Origin: Hymenobacter psoromatis
GTDB taxonomy: Bacteria; Bacteroidota; Bacteroidia; Cytophagales; Hymenobacteraceae
Length of the DNA stretch: 64,000 bases
Assembly: GCF_020012125.1 (NCBI RefSeq)
Contig: NZ_JAIFAG010000001.1
Span: forward strand, 1,178,001 to 1,242,000
Direction of reading: 5' to 3'
In this document: piece after piece, positions 26,170 to 35,134 of the stretch
Numbering within the stretch: the first letter of the stretch is position 1
How the letters are laid out: every line of letters begins with the position of its first letter
Program-made: the position numbers and the translations under genes
Notes under the pieces: model-generated
Database searches by the model: none
Seen by the model: the letters and a program-made list of their open reading frames with translations, nothing else
Told to the model about the DNA's origin: nothing

Positions 26170-26202
26170 GCTTTATGTAAGCTTCAGACGAATAATAAGT
26201 TG

Positions 26203-26258
26203 GGCTTCAGTAGAACGGTCATGCTGACGACAGGAAGCATGACCGTTCTACTGAAGCC
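26203..26258. repeat. perfect 23-bp inverted repeat
   Basis: GGCTTCAGTAGAACGGTCAT plus GCT (26203-26225) pairs perfectly with 26236-26258 around a 10-base loop. It sits between the transporter gene and GH43 within one transcription unit. Either a REP-type mobile palindrome or an attenuator/processing site; no T run follows. Confidence 0.75.
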
Positions 26259-26271
26259 ATCCCACCACCAA

Positions 26272-27636
26272 TTACACCAGCGTTACGGGCGGCGTCACGA
26301 GCGCTCCTACCGGCTGGCTGCCGCGCGTGCCGTACCAGGCCACGTAGGCGTAGCAAACCACGGGTAGCGCCAGCGCCCAGCGCAGGCCCGGCCCGTCGGC
26401 CACCGCCCCGAAGAGCAGCGGTACCAGCGCCCCGCCCACAATGGCCGTGCACAGCAGCCCCGACGCCTGCTCGGTGTGGCGGCCCAGCCCGGCCACCGCC
26501 AGCGTGAAAATGGTGGGGTACATAATCGAGTTCATCAGGCCCACCGCCAGCAGCGTCCACATGGCTACCGAGCCGGTCGTGCCCACCGAGATGCCGATGA
26601 GTAGTATTGCGCCCAACGCAGTGAAAGCTAGTAGCTTACCGGGAGAAAATTTATTTAGCAAATACACCCCGGCGAAGCGGCCCACCATTGCGCCAAACCA
26701 ATAGAAGAATACCATTATTCCGGCAGCAGATTGCTTGTTTTGCAGAATAATAAGTTTTTGCAGACCAACACTCGCTATCATCTTTTGGACGTAAGAAAGT
26801 AGGTTCAGCATGACACTATCCATACTAATATAACTAACTAGGTGCGAGCCAATGGCTACCTCAGCTCCCACGTACATGAAAATGCCTAGTACGCCTAGCA
26901 GCAGGTGGCGATATTGCCAAGCGCTAGCACGGGTAGTAGCGGTAGTGTCGTCCTCGGCAGGCTCTATCTGTGGCAGGTTTACCCGGCTCAGCAATAAGCT
27001 AATAAGCAGCAATATGCCGCCGATAAATAGGTAGGGCACCTGCACGGCCCGCACGTCAATGCTGGCGGCCGTAGTAGCATCTGTCAGCGCGGGCAGGCTG
27101 CTTAGCAAAAATAAGCTGCCCAGCACCGGTGCCAGCGCAGTCCCAAACGAGTTGAAAGCCTGCGTGAGCGAAAGCCGCGCCGAGGCTGACCGCGGCGGCC
27201 CCAGAATAGCCACGTAAGGATTAGCCGCCACTTGCAGCAGCGTAATACCCGAAGCCAGCACAAACAGCGCCCCCAGAAACAGCCCGTAGGCGCGCTGCTC
27301 GGCGGCGGGGTAAAACAGGAAAGCCCCGAGGGCCGCCACCACGAAGCCCAGCAGCATGCCGCGCTTGTAGCCCACGCGCGCCACCAGGCTGCCCGCCGGA
27401 ACGCTCATCAGAAAATACGCCCCGAAAAAGCACAGGTTAATCAGGTTGGCCTGGGTGTAGCTGAGCTGAAAAATGGCTTTCAGGTACGGAATGAGGATGT
27501 CATTCAGCGACGTGATAAAGCCCCACAGAAAAAACAGGGTGGTAACGGCGGCCAGGGCCGAGCCGTAGCGGGGGGTAGGGGAGAGGTCCGTACCGGCGGC
27601 AGACCGGGACGGAACGGCGGAAATAGGAACGGCCAT
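26272..27636 (-). CDS. FucP-like sugar:proton symporter (MFS)
   Basis: 454 residues, about 12 transmembrane helices. Family marks of the FucP/GluP group: TLFFLWGFITSLNDILIPYL, NLCFFGAYFLMSVPAG, GYKRGMLLGFVVAALGAFLF, ITLLQVAANPYVAILG, and RLSLTQAFNSFGTALAPVLG. In the mannan context the likely cargo is mannose or another monosaccharide released by GH92 or GH43; this is inference. The middle segment (residues 260-310, DSVMLNLLSYVQKMIASVGL) is longer and more AT-rich than usual in the family. Its gene precedes GH43 and GH26 on the minus strand and is divergent from the acetylesterase gene. Confidence 0.9.
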   Translation of the reverse strand: MAVPISAVPSRSAAGTDLSPTPRYGSALAAVTTLFFLWGFITSLNDILIPYLKAIFQLSYTQANLINLCFFGAYFLMSVPAGSLVARVGYKRGMLLGFVVAALGAFLFYPAAEQRAYGLFLGALFVLASGITLLQVAANPYVAILGPPRSASARLSLTQAFNSFGTALAPVLGSLFLLSSLPALTDATTAASIDVRAVQVPYLFIGGILLLISLLLSRVNLPQIEPAEDDTTATTRASAWQYRHLLLGVLGIFMYVGAEVAIGSHLVSYISMDSVMLNLLSYVQKMIASVGLQKLIILQNKQSAAGIMVFFYWFGAMVGRFAGVYLLNKFSPGKLLAFTALGAILLIGISVGTTGSVAMWTLLAVGLMNSIMYPTIFTLAVAGLGRHTEQASGLLCTAIVGGALVPLLFGAVADGPGLRWALALPVVCYAYVAWYGTRGSQPVGALVTPPVTLV

Positions 27637-27801
27637 TGATGGGTGGGGAGGGTAAACTGGCCCCTAAGATATCCGCTACCGGCTCGCCACTCTCGCGGGA
27701 GGCCGGGGAAGTATTCGTTTTTGTTGGGAAAATACCAGAACTGACCCGTGCTTAGGCCCGACCTTCGCGTTGGCGGAAGCCACTTTTCCCCCTCTTTGCT
27801 C

Positions 27802-29796
27802 ATGCGTATTCTTTTCTTGCTCCCGCTGGCCGCGCCGCTGGCTTTGGCCGCGCCGGCCGCCCAGGCCACCGTGCGCCTGCCCGCGCTGGTGGGCAGCCAC
27901 ATGGTGCTGCAGCGCGACCGCCCGGTGCCCGTGTGGGGCTGGGCCGCGCCCGGCGAGGCCGTTAGCGTCACGTTTCGGGGCCAGGCCTACCCCGCCTCGG
28001 CCCCCGATGCCAGCGGCCGCTGGCAGGCCACGCTGCCGCCTACCCCCGCCGGCGGCCCCTACGAGCTGGTGGTGAAGGGCCAGAATACCCTTGAGCTGAC
28101 CGACGTGCTGGTGGGCGACGTGTGGCTGGCCTCGGGGCAGTCCAATATGCAGTTTAAGGTGAAGGACTCGTATCCGGGGGGCTACCAGCCGGTGCAGGAT
28201 GCCGACCAGGAAATAGCGGCCGCCAACTGGCCCCGCATCCGGTTCTTTACCGTCAATCAGGCCGCGGCCTATCGGCCCCAGGCCGAGGCGGCGGGTACTG
28301 GCTGGCAGGTGTGCAGCCCCGCCACGGTAGCCGGATTTTCGGCGGTGGCGTACTTTTTTAGCCGCGGCTTGTACCAGCAGTACCAGGTGCCGGTGGGCGT
28401 GGTGGTGAGCAACTGGGGCGGCACCCCTGCCGAAGCCTGGGTGAGCGCCGAGGGCCTGCGCGAGCTGCCCGAGTTTGGGGCGCGGCTGGCCGCTTTTGCC
28501 GCCAAAACCACCAGCCTGAGCGACGACCAGCACGCCTACGACACCCAGCGCCGCGAGCGGCTGGACAACAGCCGCCGCTACGATAAAGGCTACCTGCTTG
28601 GCGGTCAGACCTGGGCCGCGCCCGACTTCGATGCCCGCGCCTGGCCCACCATGCCGCTGCCCGGCCCCTGGGAAACCCAGCCCGGCTTGGCGACCTACGA
28701 CGGCGTAGTGTGGTTTCGGAAGGAAATTGACCTGTCCGCCCGCTTGGCTGGGCAGCCGCTCACGTTGACGCTGGGCAAGGTAGAAGATGCCGACAGCACG
28801 TATTTCAACGGCGTGAAGGTGGGTAGCGGCCACGACCGCGACCAGCCGCGCAGCTACGTGGTGCCGGCCGGGCTGGTGCGCGCCGGCCGCAACGTTATTG
28901 TGGTGCGGGTGCTGGATAGGGGGGGTAGTGGCGGTATCGGGGGCGAGCCCGCGCAGTTGGCTTTGAGCGGCGCGGGCCAGACGCTGCCGCTGGCCGGCCC
29001 CTGGCAGTACCAGGTGGGCCTACCCCCCCAGGACCAGCCGGTGCCGCCCGTGCCCGGCGGGGCGCAGATGGCCCCGGCCACGCTCTACAACGCCATGATA
29101 GCGCCGCTCCAGCCCTTTGCCTTCAAGGGCGTTATCTGGTACCAGGGCGAAACTAACGTGGAGCGGGCCGCACAGTACCGCACCCTGTTTCCGGCGCTCA
29201 TCACCGATTGGCGGCAGCATTGGGGCAGCGAGTTGCCCTTCCTGTTCGTGCAGCTGGCTAATTTTCAGGCTGCCCTACCCCAGCCCGCCGAGTCGGACTG
29301 GGCCGAGCTGCGCGAGGCGCAGGCCGGGGCGCTCCGGCTGCCCCGTACGGGCATGGCCACAGCCATCGACATCGGTAATCCCGATGACATTCATCCCCAC
29401 AACAAACAGGAGGTAGGCCGCCGCCTGGTCCTGGCCGCCCGCCACGTCGCCTACGGCGATAACCAGCTGACGTACAGCGGCCCCACCTACGCCAGCATGA
29501 CGGTGGTCGGCGCGGCCGTGCGCCTGAAATTTACGCATCTTGGCACGGGACTAGATGTGAAAGGCCCAACGCTGCACGGCTTCGCCGTGGCCGGGGCCGA
29601 CCATCAGTTTCACTGGGCCACGGCCCGCATAGTGGGCAAAGAAGTGGAGGTGCAGAGCCCCGAAGTGCCCCGCCCCGTGGCCGTGCGCTACGACTGGGCC
29701 AGCAACCCCGACGGCAACCTCGCCAACCGCGCCGGCCTGCCCGCCCCGCCCTTCCGCACCGATACCTGGCCGGGTATCACGGAAGGCAAGAAGTAG
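27802..29796 (+). CDS. sialate O-acetylesterase-family (SGNH) carbohydrate acetylesterase
   Basis: 664 residues from MRILFLLPLAAPLALAAPAA at 27802, a clear signal peptide; 18 more codons upstream are open. Starts like all SASA-family proteins with LPALVGSHMVLQRDRPVPVW. The SGNH blocks are WLASGQSNMQFKVKD (nucleophile Ser), VVSNWGGTPAEAWVS, VIWYQGETNVERA and, near the end, NPDDIHPHNKQEVGRRL with the catalytic Asp-x-x-His. A beta-sandwich insertion (residues 240-330) is usual. The family removes O-acetyl groups from sugars; in a mannan locus it probably deacetylates acetylated glucomannan, which is inference. Confidence 0.9.
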   Translation: MRILFLLPLAAPLALAAPAAQATVRLPALVGSHMVLQRDRPVPVWGWAAPGEAVSVTFRGQAYPASAPDASGRWQATLPPTPAGGPYELVVKGQNTLELTDVLVGDVWLASGQSNMQFKVKDSYPGGYQPVQDADQEIAAANWPRIRFFTVNQAAAYRPQAEAAGTGWQVCSPATVAGFSAVAYFFSRGLYQQYQVPVGVVVSNWGGTPAEAWVSAEGLRELPEFGARLAAFAAKTTSLSDDQHAYDTQRRERLDNSRRYDKGYLLGGQTWAAPDFDARAWPTMPLPGPWETQPGLATYDGVVWFRKEIDLSARLAGQPLTLTLGKVEDADSTYFNGVKVGSGHDRDQPRSYVVPAGLVRAGRNVIVVRVLDRGGSGGIGGEPAQLALSGAGQTLPLAGPWQYQVGLPPQDQPVPPVPGGAQMAPATLYNAMIAPLQPFAFKGVIWYQGETNVERAAQYRTLFPALITDWRQHWGSELPFLFVQLANFQAALPQPAESDWAELREAQAGALRLPRTGMATAIDIGNPDDIHPHNKQEVGRRLVLAARHVAYGDNQLTYSGPTYASMTVVGAAVRLKFTHLGTGLDVKGPTLHGFAVAGADHQFHWATARIVGKEVEVQSPEVPRPVAVRYDWASNPDGNLANRAGLPAPPFRTDTWPGITEGKK

Positions 29797-29808
29797 GGTG
29801 CGGGGCTC

Positions 29809-29860
29809 GCCCCCGCCCGTCAACGGTGCGTGCCTGTTTCGTTCAACGCCGGGCGGGGGC
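29809..29860. terminator. palindrome between convergent genes
   Basis: GCCCCCGCCCG (29809-29819) pairs with CGGGCGGGGGC (29850-29860), extended by CGGGG / CCCCG. The right arm lies inside the 3' end of the PAP2 gene and encodes its last residues. No T run, so termination is only possible, not sure. Confidence 0.45.
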
Positions 29861-30850
29861 AAACCCCGTATCCGACCGCGCTATAACCTGACTAGGCTTC
29901 TCTGGGAGTGTTATAGCCCGTAGGTAAGCCGCTATAAACCGCTGGAACAGGGCGCTTTTAGCCAGCAGCAGCTGAAAGAGGAAGATACTCGTCAGCGCCG
30001 TGGTAATGCCGGCCAGCACATCCAGCACGTAGTGGTGGCTGTTGTAGACGGCCGCGAACCAGATGCCCAGCATTACGGTCACAAAAAACAGGTTGAACCA
30101 GCCCAGGCGGCTCTTGATGGCGTAGTACAGCACCAGTACCGGGTAGGCCGAATGCATGGAGGGCATGGCCGCGAAAACGTTGGAATTCTTCTTATAGAGC
30201 GCCTCAAATAAGCTGATGCCGAAGTACTTATCGAAGCCGGCCAGGCCAGCCGTGCTGCCCACCGTGAGGGGCTGAAACCGCAGGCCATACTGCTGCACGT
30301 ACCACGGCGGCGCGGCCGGGTGCAGGTAATAAAGGACGAACCCGAACAGATTGGCCAGCAAGAAAGTCAGGGCAAACTCCAGAAACAGTCCGCGCCGGGT
30401 AAAATACAAATAGCCCGCGAAGAGTATCGGCACGGGTATCCAGCAGAGGTAGAAGGCCCCGGCCACCACGTCGAGCAGCGCAGACTTGTGTAAGAGCCAG
30501 AACTCGTTGGGTGTCAGGACCTGGCCGTGGTAGGAAATTCCGAACAGGCTTTTCTCCGTGAAATAAAGCGGGGCCACGTCCACCGCCCGGAAGGCGTAAT
30601 TGGGAAGCACCTTCATGTAATCGTACAAGACCCAATAAACCAGGAAGATGGAATACCCGGTGATGAGCCGCCGCGTGACGCCGGACGCGAAGTAGCAGCC
30701 ATTGACCAGCACTACCAGTACCAACTGCTCGGAGTGGAAGCCCAGCAGCCGGTAGGAAAGCAGCGCGTAGGCCAGCGTAAAGGCCGGCACGAGCCAGGTA
30801 GCAGCGGTGCGACGGGCGGGGCGGGTCGCGTCGGGGGGGGTAGCAAGCAT
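29843..30850 (-). CDS. PAP2-superfamily membrane protein, Aur1-like (candidate inositol phosphorylceramide synthase)
   Basis: 335 residues, about eight transmembrane helices. PAP2 motifs are C2 MPSMHSAYP (229-237, His233) and C3 YNSHHYVLD (269-277, His273, Asp277); the segment YYLHPAAPPWYVQQYG before them is typical of the PAP2_3/Aur1 group, which moves a phosphoinositol head group from phosphatidylinositol to ceramide in eukaryotes. Bacteroidota make sphingolipids, so inositol phosphorylceramide is a plausible product. It is the last gene of the inositol-lipid operon, 32 bases after the CDP-alcohol phosphotransferase gene. A simple lipid phosphatase role is the main alternative. The fold is sure; the substrate is inference from context. 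Confidence 0.82.
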   Translation of the reverse strand: MLATPPDATRPARRTAATWLVPAFTLAYALLSYRLLGFHSEQLVLVVLVNGCYFASGVTRRLITGYSIFLVYWVLYDYMKVLPNYAFRAVDVAPLYFTEKSLFGISYHGQVLTPNEFWLLHKSALLDVVAGAFYLCWIPVPILFAGYLYFTRRGLFLEFALTFLLANLFGFVLYYLHPAAPPWYVQQYGLRFQPLTVGSTAGLAGFDKYFGISLFEALYKKNSNVFAAMPSMHSAYPVLVLYYAIKSRLGWFNLFFVTVMLGIWFAAVYNSHHYVLDVLAGITTALTSIFLFQLLLAKSALFQRFIAAYLRAITLPEKPSQVIARSDTGFAPARR

Positions 30851-30882
30851 AAGCAGCGAAAGGGGGGTAGGGCCGGGCGGCG

Positions 30883-32166
30883 CTACACGGTCAGGCGCTT
30901 GGACACGGGCGCGTGGGTGGCGGTATTCAGCCCTTGCAGCTCAATGTAGCGGACATTGGGTACCCAGAACGTGCCACCCTCGATGCGCAGGTACACGCGC
31001 TCCAGCTGAATCTGGGTGTTGGCCACGGTCACGAACACGTGAAAGGTGTTGTCGGAGCCGGACTTCATGAGGTAGAGCGGTATTTTGCCATAGGCGGCAA
31101 ATTTAAGCTCGTATTTATTTGGAGCTAACTTCTTGGAAGTAAAACCGTAGGCAAAGTGGCGCTGAATAAAATTCAGCGGCTTGCGCTGGCCCTGCTCCTG
31201 GTAGCGCAGCCAGAAAATGTTGATGGGCTCGTCCTCGTTTAGCTGCCCGGCCTCGTTCACATTCAGCTGGTAAACCACCGTGTTGGTATTGGGGTCGCGC
31301 TGCAAATAAAAGAGCTGGTGCGCAATGCCGCTGGGCACCGGAAACGTGAGCATGGGCTGCGGCTGCTGCGGAGCCGCTTCCAGCGCTAAGCTGCTGCACA
31401 GCAAGCCAATAAGTAGTGCCGCCGCCGCCTGGGAGGGGGGTAGGGATACGGCCGCCGCGGCTTCCCGTGCGTGTAGCGCTTGCTTGGCCTGGCGCAGGCG
31501 CGCTACGGCCGTGATGTTGGCCAGCAGGGCCAGCACCGCAATCGGAAATGTCAGAATCGACATCGTTTCAAACACGTGAAACGGGATGCCCGGCACGAAC
31601 AGCTTGTAGTCGCCGCCCAGCCAGGCCGAGCTAACGCCGCAGGCCAACGCGCTCACACCCAGCAAAACAACCCGCTCGGGGCGCTGCATCAGGCCGCCCT
31701 TGCACTCCACGCCCAGGCCTTCGGCGCGGGCGCGGGTGTAGCTCACCATCATCGAGCCGATGAGGGCAATGAACGCGCACAGCGAGCCCAGCAAGTAGTG
31801 ATGCGCCACCAGGTAGTAGCAGATACCCATGAAGGTAAATAGCTCGCTATACCGGTCCAGTACCGAGTCGAACAGCGCGCCGTACGTGCTTTTCATGTTG
31901 CCGAGCCGTGCCACCTGCCCATCGAGCATATCGAACAAGCCCGCGAACAGGATGAGTGCGCCGCCCCAACCCACGTAGCGCAGGTCGCCGCGGTTGCCCT
32001 CCTCGCCACCCACGATAAACAGCACTGCTACCCCCACATTCAGCCCAAAGCCGGTAAGCGTCACCGCGTTGGGTGTGAAGCCCAGCCGAATCAGCAGCCG
32101 CACAAACGGATTGATAATCTTATAGATACCGCCTTGCAGCGCGGTGCGGAGGGCATCGAATGTCAT
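30883..32166 (-). CDS. CDP-alcohol phosphotransferase fused to a DUF4833-like domain (candidate phosphatidylinositol-phosphate synthase)
   Basis: 427 residues from the ATG at 32166 (MTFDALRTALQGGIYKI); a TTG start 8 codons upstream would overlap the previous gene. Residues 5-230 are a membrane CDP-alcohol phosphotransferase with the full motif: Asp79, Asp82-Gly83, Ala86-Arg87, Gly96, Asp100 and Asp104 (DMLDGQVARLG, YGALFDSVLDR). After a Leu-rich signal-like stretch (residues 247-264, AAAALLIGLLCSSLALEA), residues 275-427 form a second domain, LFYLQRDPNTNTVVYQLNVN, INIFWLRYQEQGQRKPLNFI, FAYGFTS, which I recognise as DUF4833-like. That domain would be periplasmic. With inositol-3-phosphate synthase in the operon, the likely reaction is CDP-diacylglycerol plus inositol-3-phosphate to phosphatidylinositol phosphate. 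The domain junction carries CCCTACCCCCC. Confidence 0.85.
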   Translation of the reverse strand: MTFDALRTALQGGIYKIINPFVRLLIRLGFTPNAVTLTGFGLNVGVAVLFIVGGEEGNRGDLRYVGWGGALILFAGLFDMLDGQVARLGNMKSTYGALFDSVLDRYSELFTFMGICYYLVAHHYLLGSLCAFIALIGSMMVSYTRARAEGLGVECKGGLMQRPERVVLLGVSALACGVSSAWLGGDYKLFVPGIPFHVFETMSILTFPIAVLALLANITAVARLRQAKQALHAREAAAAVSLPPSQAAAALLIGLLCSSLALEAAPQQPQPMLTFPVPSGIAHQLFYLQRDPNTNTVVYQLNVNEAGQLNEDEPINIFWLRYQEQGQRKPLNFIQRHFAYGFTSKKLAPNKYELKFAAYGKIPLYLMKSGSDNTFHVFVTVANTQIQLERVYLRIEGGTFWVPNVRYIELQGLNTATHAPVSKRLTV

Positions 32167-32179
32167 GCAAATCAGCGCG

Positions 32180-34750
32180 TTAAAAATCAAACTTAAACCG
32201 GCCCCGGATGCCCCACTCCGCCACGTTGGGGTTGTCCAGGTACGTGAGGCGGCGCACCAGGTCCACCCGAAACAGCTTAAAAATATTAGCCAAACCTACG
32301 CTGGCCTCGGCGTAGGGCTGGCTGCCCAGCGAGAACGCGATGGGCTGGCCCCGGCCCAGGTCGGCGCGCAGGAACTCGAATAGCTCGGGGTGCAGGGCGG
32401 GGTTGTTCTGGTCGCGCAGGCCACCGTAGAGCAGCTTCAGGGAGGCTACTTCGCGCAGCTTGAGCCGCCGCAGCAGGGGTAGCTTATTGAAGATGAAGCC
32501 GTTGAAATTATGGTCCAGGAACAGGCTGGCGTAGTGGTCGCTCGAAAACTCCAGAAAGTTCATCAGGTTGTACGACTGGAGCTGGTACGAAAACGTTTGG
32601 TTGGCGCGGTGAATGTCGAGCAATGGAAACGGCACCTGCCCGAACAGGTTACCTGCTTCAAACGTCACGTCGGTGTGGCCTAGCTGCGAGAAGTAAAACC
32701 GCTTGCTGAAGTTGAAAACCAGGTTTTGATACGTATACTCGCCGCCCAGCACACCCTTAAAACCCGCGTTGAGAACGAGGGTATAAATGGGCGCGGGGCT
32801 GATAATGGGCGTGCGGTAAAGCTTGCCCTGGTAAAATTTCTCGCGCGGGGCCCAGCGTAGCGTCAGGCCCAGCTCGGTGGTGCGCAGGCCACTAATCACG
32901 TGCTCCTCCCCACCCACGTAGTTGCGAAAATACAGGCCGCCAGCCGGGCTTTGCAGCCAGTTTTTGAAGCCCAGCGCGTAGGAAAAATGGTTGTTGAACT
33001 CGTGCAGGTAATCGAGGCGCGCAATATCGTTGTACAAATACTTGTCATTCAGCCCGCGCTTGAAGGAAAGCAGGAAGTTATCCTCCTGCACGAATTGCAG
33101 CTCCTGCCCCGGAATCTTGGTGTCGCGCTGAAAACTAGCTCGGATAAAGTTCTGCGGAAACGTGTAAATCGACTTATTATTAAGCGAATACGTCGAGCTG
33201 AAGAAGTACTTCCACTTCTCGTCTTTAAAGCCGTAGGCCCCGTAGGTTTCGAAATAAATGCGCTTGCTGAAGTCCGGTGTCGTCCTACCCCCCACCCGCA
33301 GCCGGAAGCCCTCCACCGGGTTGAAGCTGTAAAAAGTATTGGACGGCCCCACGTCAATCGGCCCGAACGCCTTATAGCCCGAAAACAGGAACGTAGCCAG
33401 CGTGAGCGTGCGCTGAAACGACTTGATAGTCTGGAGGGTATCGATGTTTTTGTAAATCGTGCGCTCGGTCAGCGTCAGGCTATCGGGCCGGTTGCGCTGC
33501 CAGTAGGCCAGGCCGCGGCCGGCGCTACTATCGGCCACCACCACCGCCGGGCCGGCGTAGAGGCTATCCGGCTCAGGCTGCCCAATGCGGTACTTCTCAT
33601 AGATGACCGTGCGCTCGCCAAAAAAGCCGGAGCCCTTCTGCGTCAGGCCAAACTCAATGTCGAGCACGCTCTTGCGCAGGTGGTAGCGCCGGTCGGGGTT
33701 CAGGGCAAACTCCAGGCTGGCACTGAAGTTCTTTACCAGGTTGAGGTTGATGCGCTTATCTACCCCCAACTCGGCGCGCTGCACGGCGTAGTTGCCATCC
33801 ATTGTCACGTAGAGCTTGCCTGTGAAGAGCAAATCGCCGCGGTTACGCGGCCCAAAGCTCAGCTCGATGAGTTGCGGCACATGCTCCTTGAGCGTGTCGG
33901 TGATGTAGTACTGGTAAAACGTGGGGCCGCCGTTGGCAATCGGGCTCAGCAGCTGGTTGCCGAGCAGGCTCACGTTATTATCGTAGATGTTGATGTCCTG
34001 ATACATCCGGTTGAAGTAGGTGCTCAGGCCATCATTATCAATAAAATGCTTGTCGAATTGCACCTGCTTGCTACCCAGCACCACGGTTTTGAGCGCGGGT
34101 GGGTCCTTGCGGTAGTACTCCCGCGCCAGCTTTTCTTCCAGGTACACCGGCAAAATGTTCACCCCGCCCACCGCCGTTGAGTCCTGCTGCTTGAACAGGA
34201 ACTGGTAGTTGCGAAATATCTTCTTATTCTTAAATTTCTCGGATAAGTTGCTGAAGGAGAAGGCCATCTTCTCGTATTTCTCATATTCTACGTAGGGGTA
34301 GCTCTCGGGCTGGTTTTCGGCGCGGTGGGCAATAATCTGCCGGATAAGCTCCACGGCGGGGTTATCCTTGTTCTTGTAGCGCGGCGGCTTGATACCCTTG
34401 ATAACCACCTCGTTGAGCTGCGCCGAGGTGGTCGCCAGCTGCACGCTCAATTCTACCGGTGCGCCGGGCACGAAGGTGCGCGTCACCGGCCGGTAGCCCA
34501 GGTAGGTAAAAATCAGGGTGTTGTACTGCGCCGGCACTTGCAGCGTGAAGCGCCCTTGCTCGTCAGTATTAACCCCAATGGTAGTTTGCGGCACGGCCAC
34601 GCTCACGAAGGGTAGCTTCTCTTTCGTCCGGGCATCGGTCACTACTCCCCGCACGGTAGTCGTCTGGGCCAGGATTGGTCCCGCCAGCAGCAGCAATAGC
34701 CCGAGCAGCCCCACCGGCCCCCAAAGGTCACTATGCCAACGCCTTATCAT
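32180..34750 (-). CDS. large outer membrane protein with carboxypeptidase-regulatory-like and DUF5686 domains
   Basis: 856 residues. Signal peptide to about residue 28 (LLGLLLLLAGPILAQ). Residues 30-115 are a CarboxypepD_reg-like beta-sandwich (TTVRGVVTDARTKEKLPFVS, GVNTDEQGRFTL). The rest is the DUF5686 region, with a C-terminal beta-barrel rich in alternating aromatic strands and ending WGIRGRFKFDF, the C-terminal Phe of outer membrane proteins. The ATG overlaps the GtrA stop codon by 4 bases, and its end is 13 bases before the CDP-alcohol phosphotransferase ATG, so it is firmly inside the operon. Function is unknown; a role in placing or exporting inositol lipids in the outer membrane is a guess from context. 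Confidence 0.88.
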   Translation of the reverse strand: MIRRWHSDLWGPVGLLGLLLLLAGPILAQTTTVRGVVTDARTKEKLPFVSVAVPQTTIGVNTDEQGRFTLQVPAQYNTLIFTYLGYRPVTRTFVPGAPVELSVQLATTSAQLNEVVIKGIKPPRYKNKDNPAVELIRQIIAHRAENQPESYPYVEYEKYEKMAFSFSNLSEKFKNKKIFRNYQFLFKQQDSTAVGGVNILPVYLEEKLAREYYRKDPPALKTVVLGSKQVQFDKHFIDNDGLSTYFNRMYQDINIYDNNVSLLGNQLLSPIANGGPTFYQYYITDTLKEHVPQLIELSFGPRNRGDLLFTGKLYVTMDGNYAVQRAELGVDKRINLNLVKNFSASLEFALNPDRRYHLRKSVLDIEFGLTQKGSGFFGERTVIYEKYRIGQPEPDSLYAGPAVVVADSSAGRGLAYWQRNRPDSLTLTERTIYKNIDTLQTIKSFQRTLTLATFLFSGYKAFGPIDVGPSNTFYSFNPVEGFRLRVGGRTTPDFSKRIYFETYGAYGFKDEKWKYFFSSTYSLNNKSIYTFPQNFIRASFQRDTKIPGQELQFVQEDNFLLSFKRGLNDKYLYNDIARLDYLHEFNNHFSYALGFKNWLQSPAGGLYFRNYVGGEEHVISGLRTTELGLTLRWAPREKFYQGKLYRTPIISPAPIYTLVLNAGFKGVLGGEYTYQNLVFNFSKRFYFSQLGHTDVTFEAGNLFGQVPFPLLDIHRANQTFSYQLQSYNLMNFLEFSSDHYASLFLDHNFNGFIFNKLPLLRRLKLREVASLKLLYGGLRDQNNPALHPELFEFLRADLGRGQPIAFSLGSQPYAEASVGLANIFKLFRVDLVRRLTYLDNPNVAEWGIRGRFKFDF

Positions 34751-35130
34751 TTTCTAAATACAAAATAGAGCTGCAAAAAATAGTTAAACCCGATGCCTAC
34801 CACCAGCGATACCAGCACTTTGCTAGCCAGGTAATTGACGTGCAATCCTTGGGTAAACACATAAACGCCCCCGGCGTTCAATCCCATACTGCCTAGCCAC
34901 ACTAAAAAATAGCGCCCGCCCTGCGCTGACGCCTGCTGGTTCGGGGCCTGAAACACATAGTGCCGCCCCAGGTAAAAATTAACCAGGCCCCCGGCCGCGT
35001 TGCCCAGCGCCGTGGCCAGCAAATACCAGCTGTGCAGCCCCTCCACCAGCGCGACGGTGACCAGGAAATCGACGGCCGTGCCGGTCGCGGCGGCGGCCTG
35101 CGCCCGCAAAAACCGATGGGTGCCCGCCAC
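34747..35130 (-). CDS. GtrA-family membrane protein
   Basis: 127 residues, four transmembrane helices, GTG start (VAGTHRFLRAQAAAATGTAV). GtrA signatures: VDFLVTVALVEGL, LGNAAGGLVNFYLGRHYVF and the end GIGFNYFLQLYFVFRK. Family members are thought to take part in transfer of polyprenyl-linked sugars across the inner membrane. In this operon it could help add or flip a sugar on an inositol lipid; this is inference. It begins 4 bases after the PgpA stop and overlaps the next gene by ATGA. Confidence 0.88.
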   Translation of the reverse strand: MAGTHRFLRAQAAAATGTAVDFLVTVALVEGLHSWYLLATALGNAAGGLVNFYLGRHYVFQAPNQQASAQGGRYFLVWLGSMGLNAGGVYVFTQGLHVNYLASKVLVSLVVGIGFNYFLQLYFVFRK

Positions 35131-35134
35131 GCGC

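Noticed and set aside
27676..28833. Long open frame antisense to the acetylesterase gene (about 385 codons)
   Set aside because: It mirrors the GC-rich codon positions of a convincing gene, has His/Gly/Arg-rich composition and no recognisable domain.
32900..34180. Long open frame antisense to the DUF5686 gene (about 426 codons)
   Set aside because: The sense strand codes a clear outer membrane protein; the antisense product has no motif and shadow-like composition.
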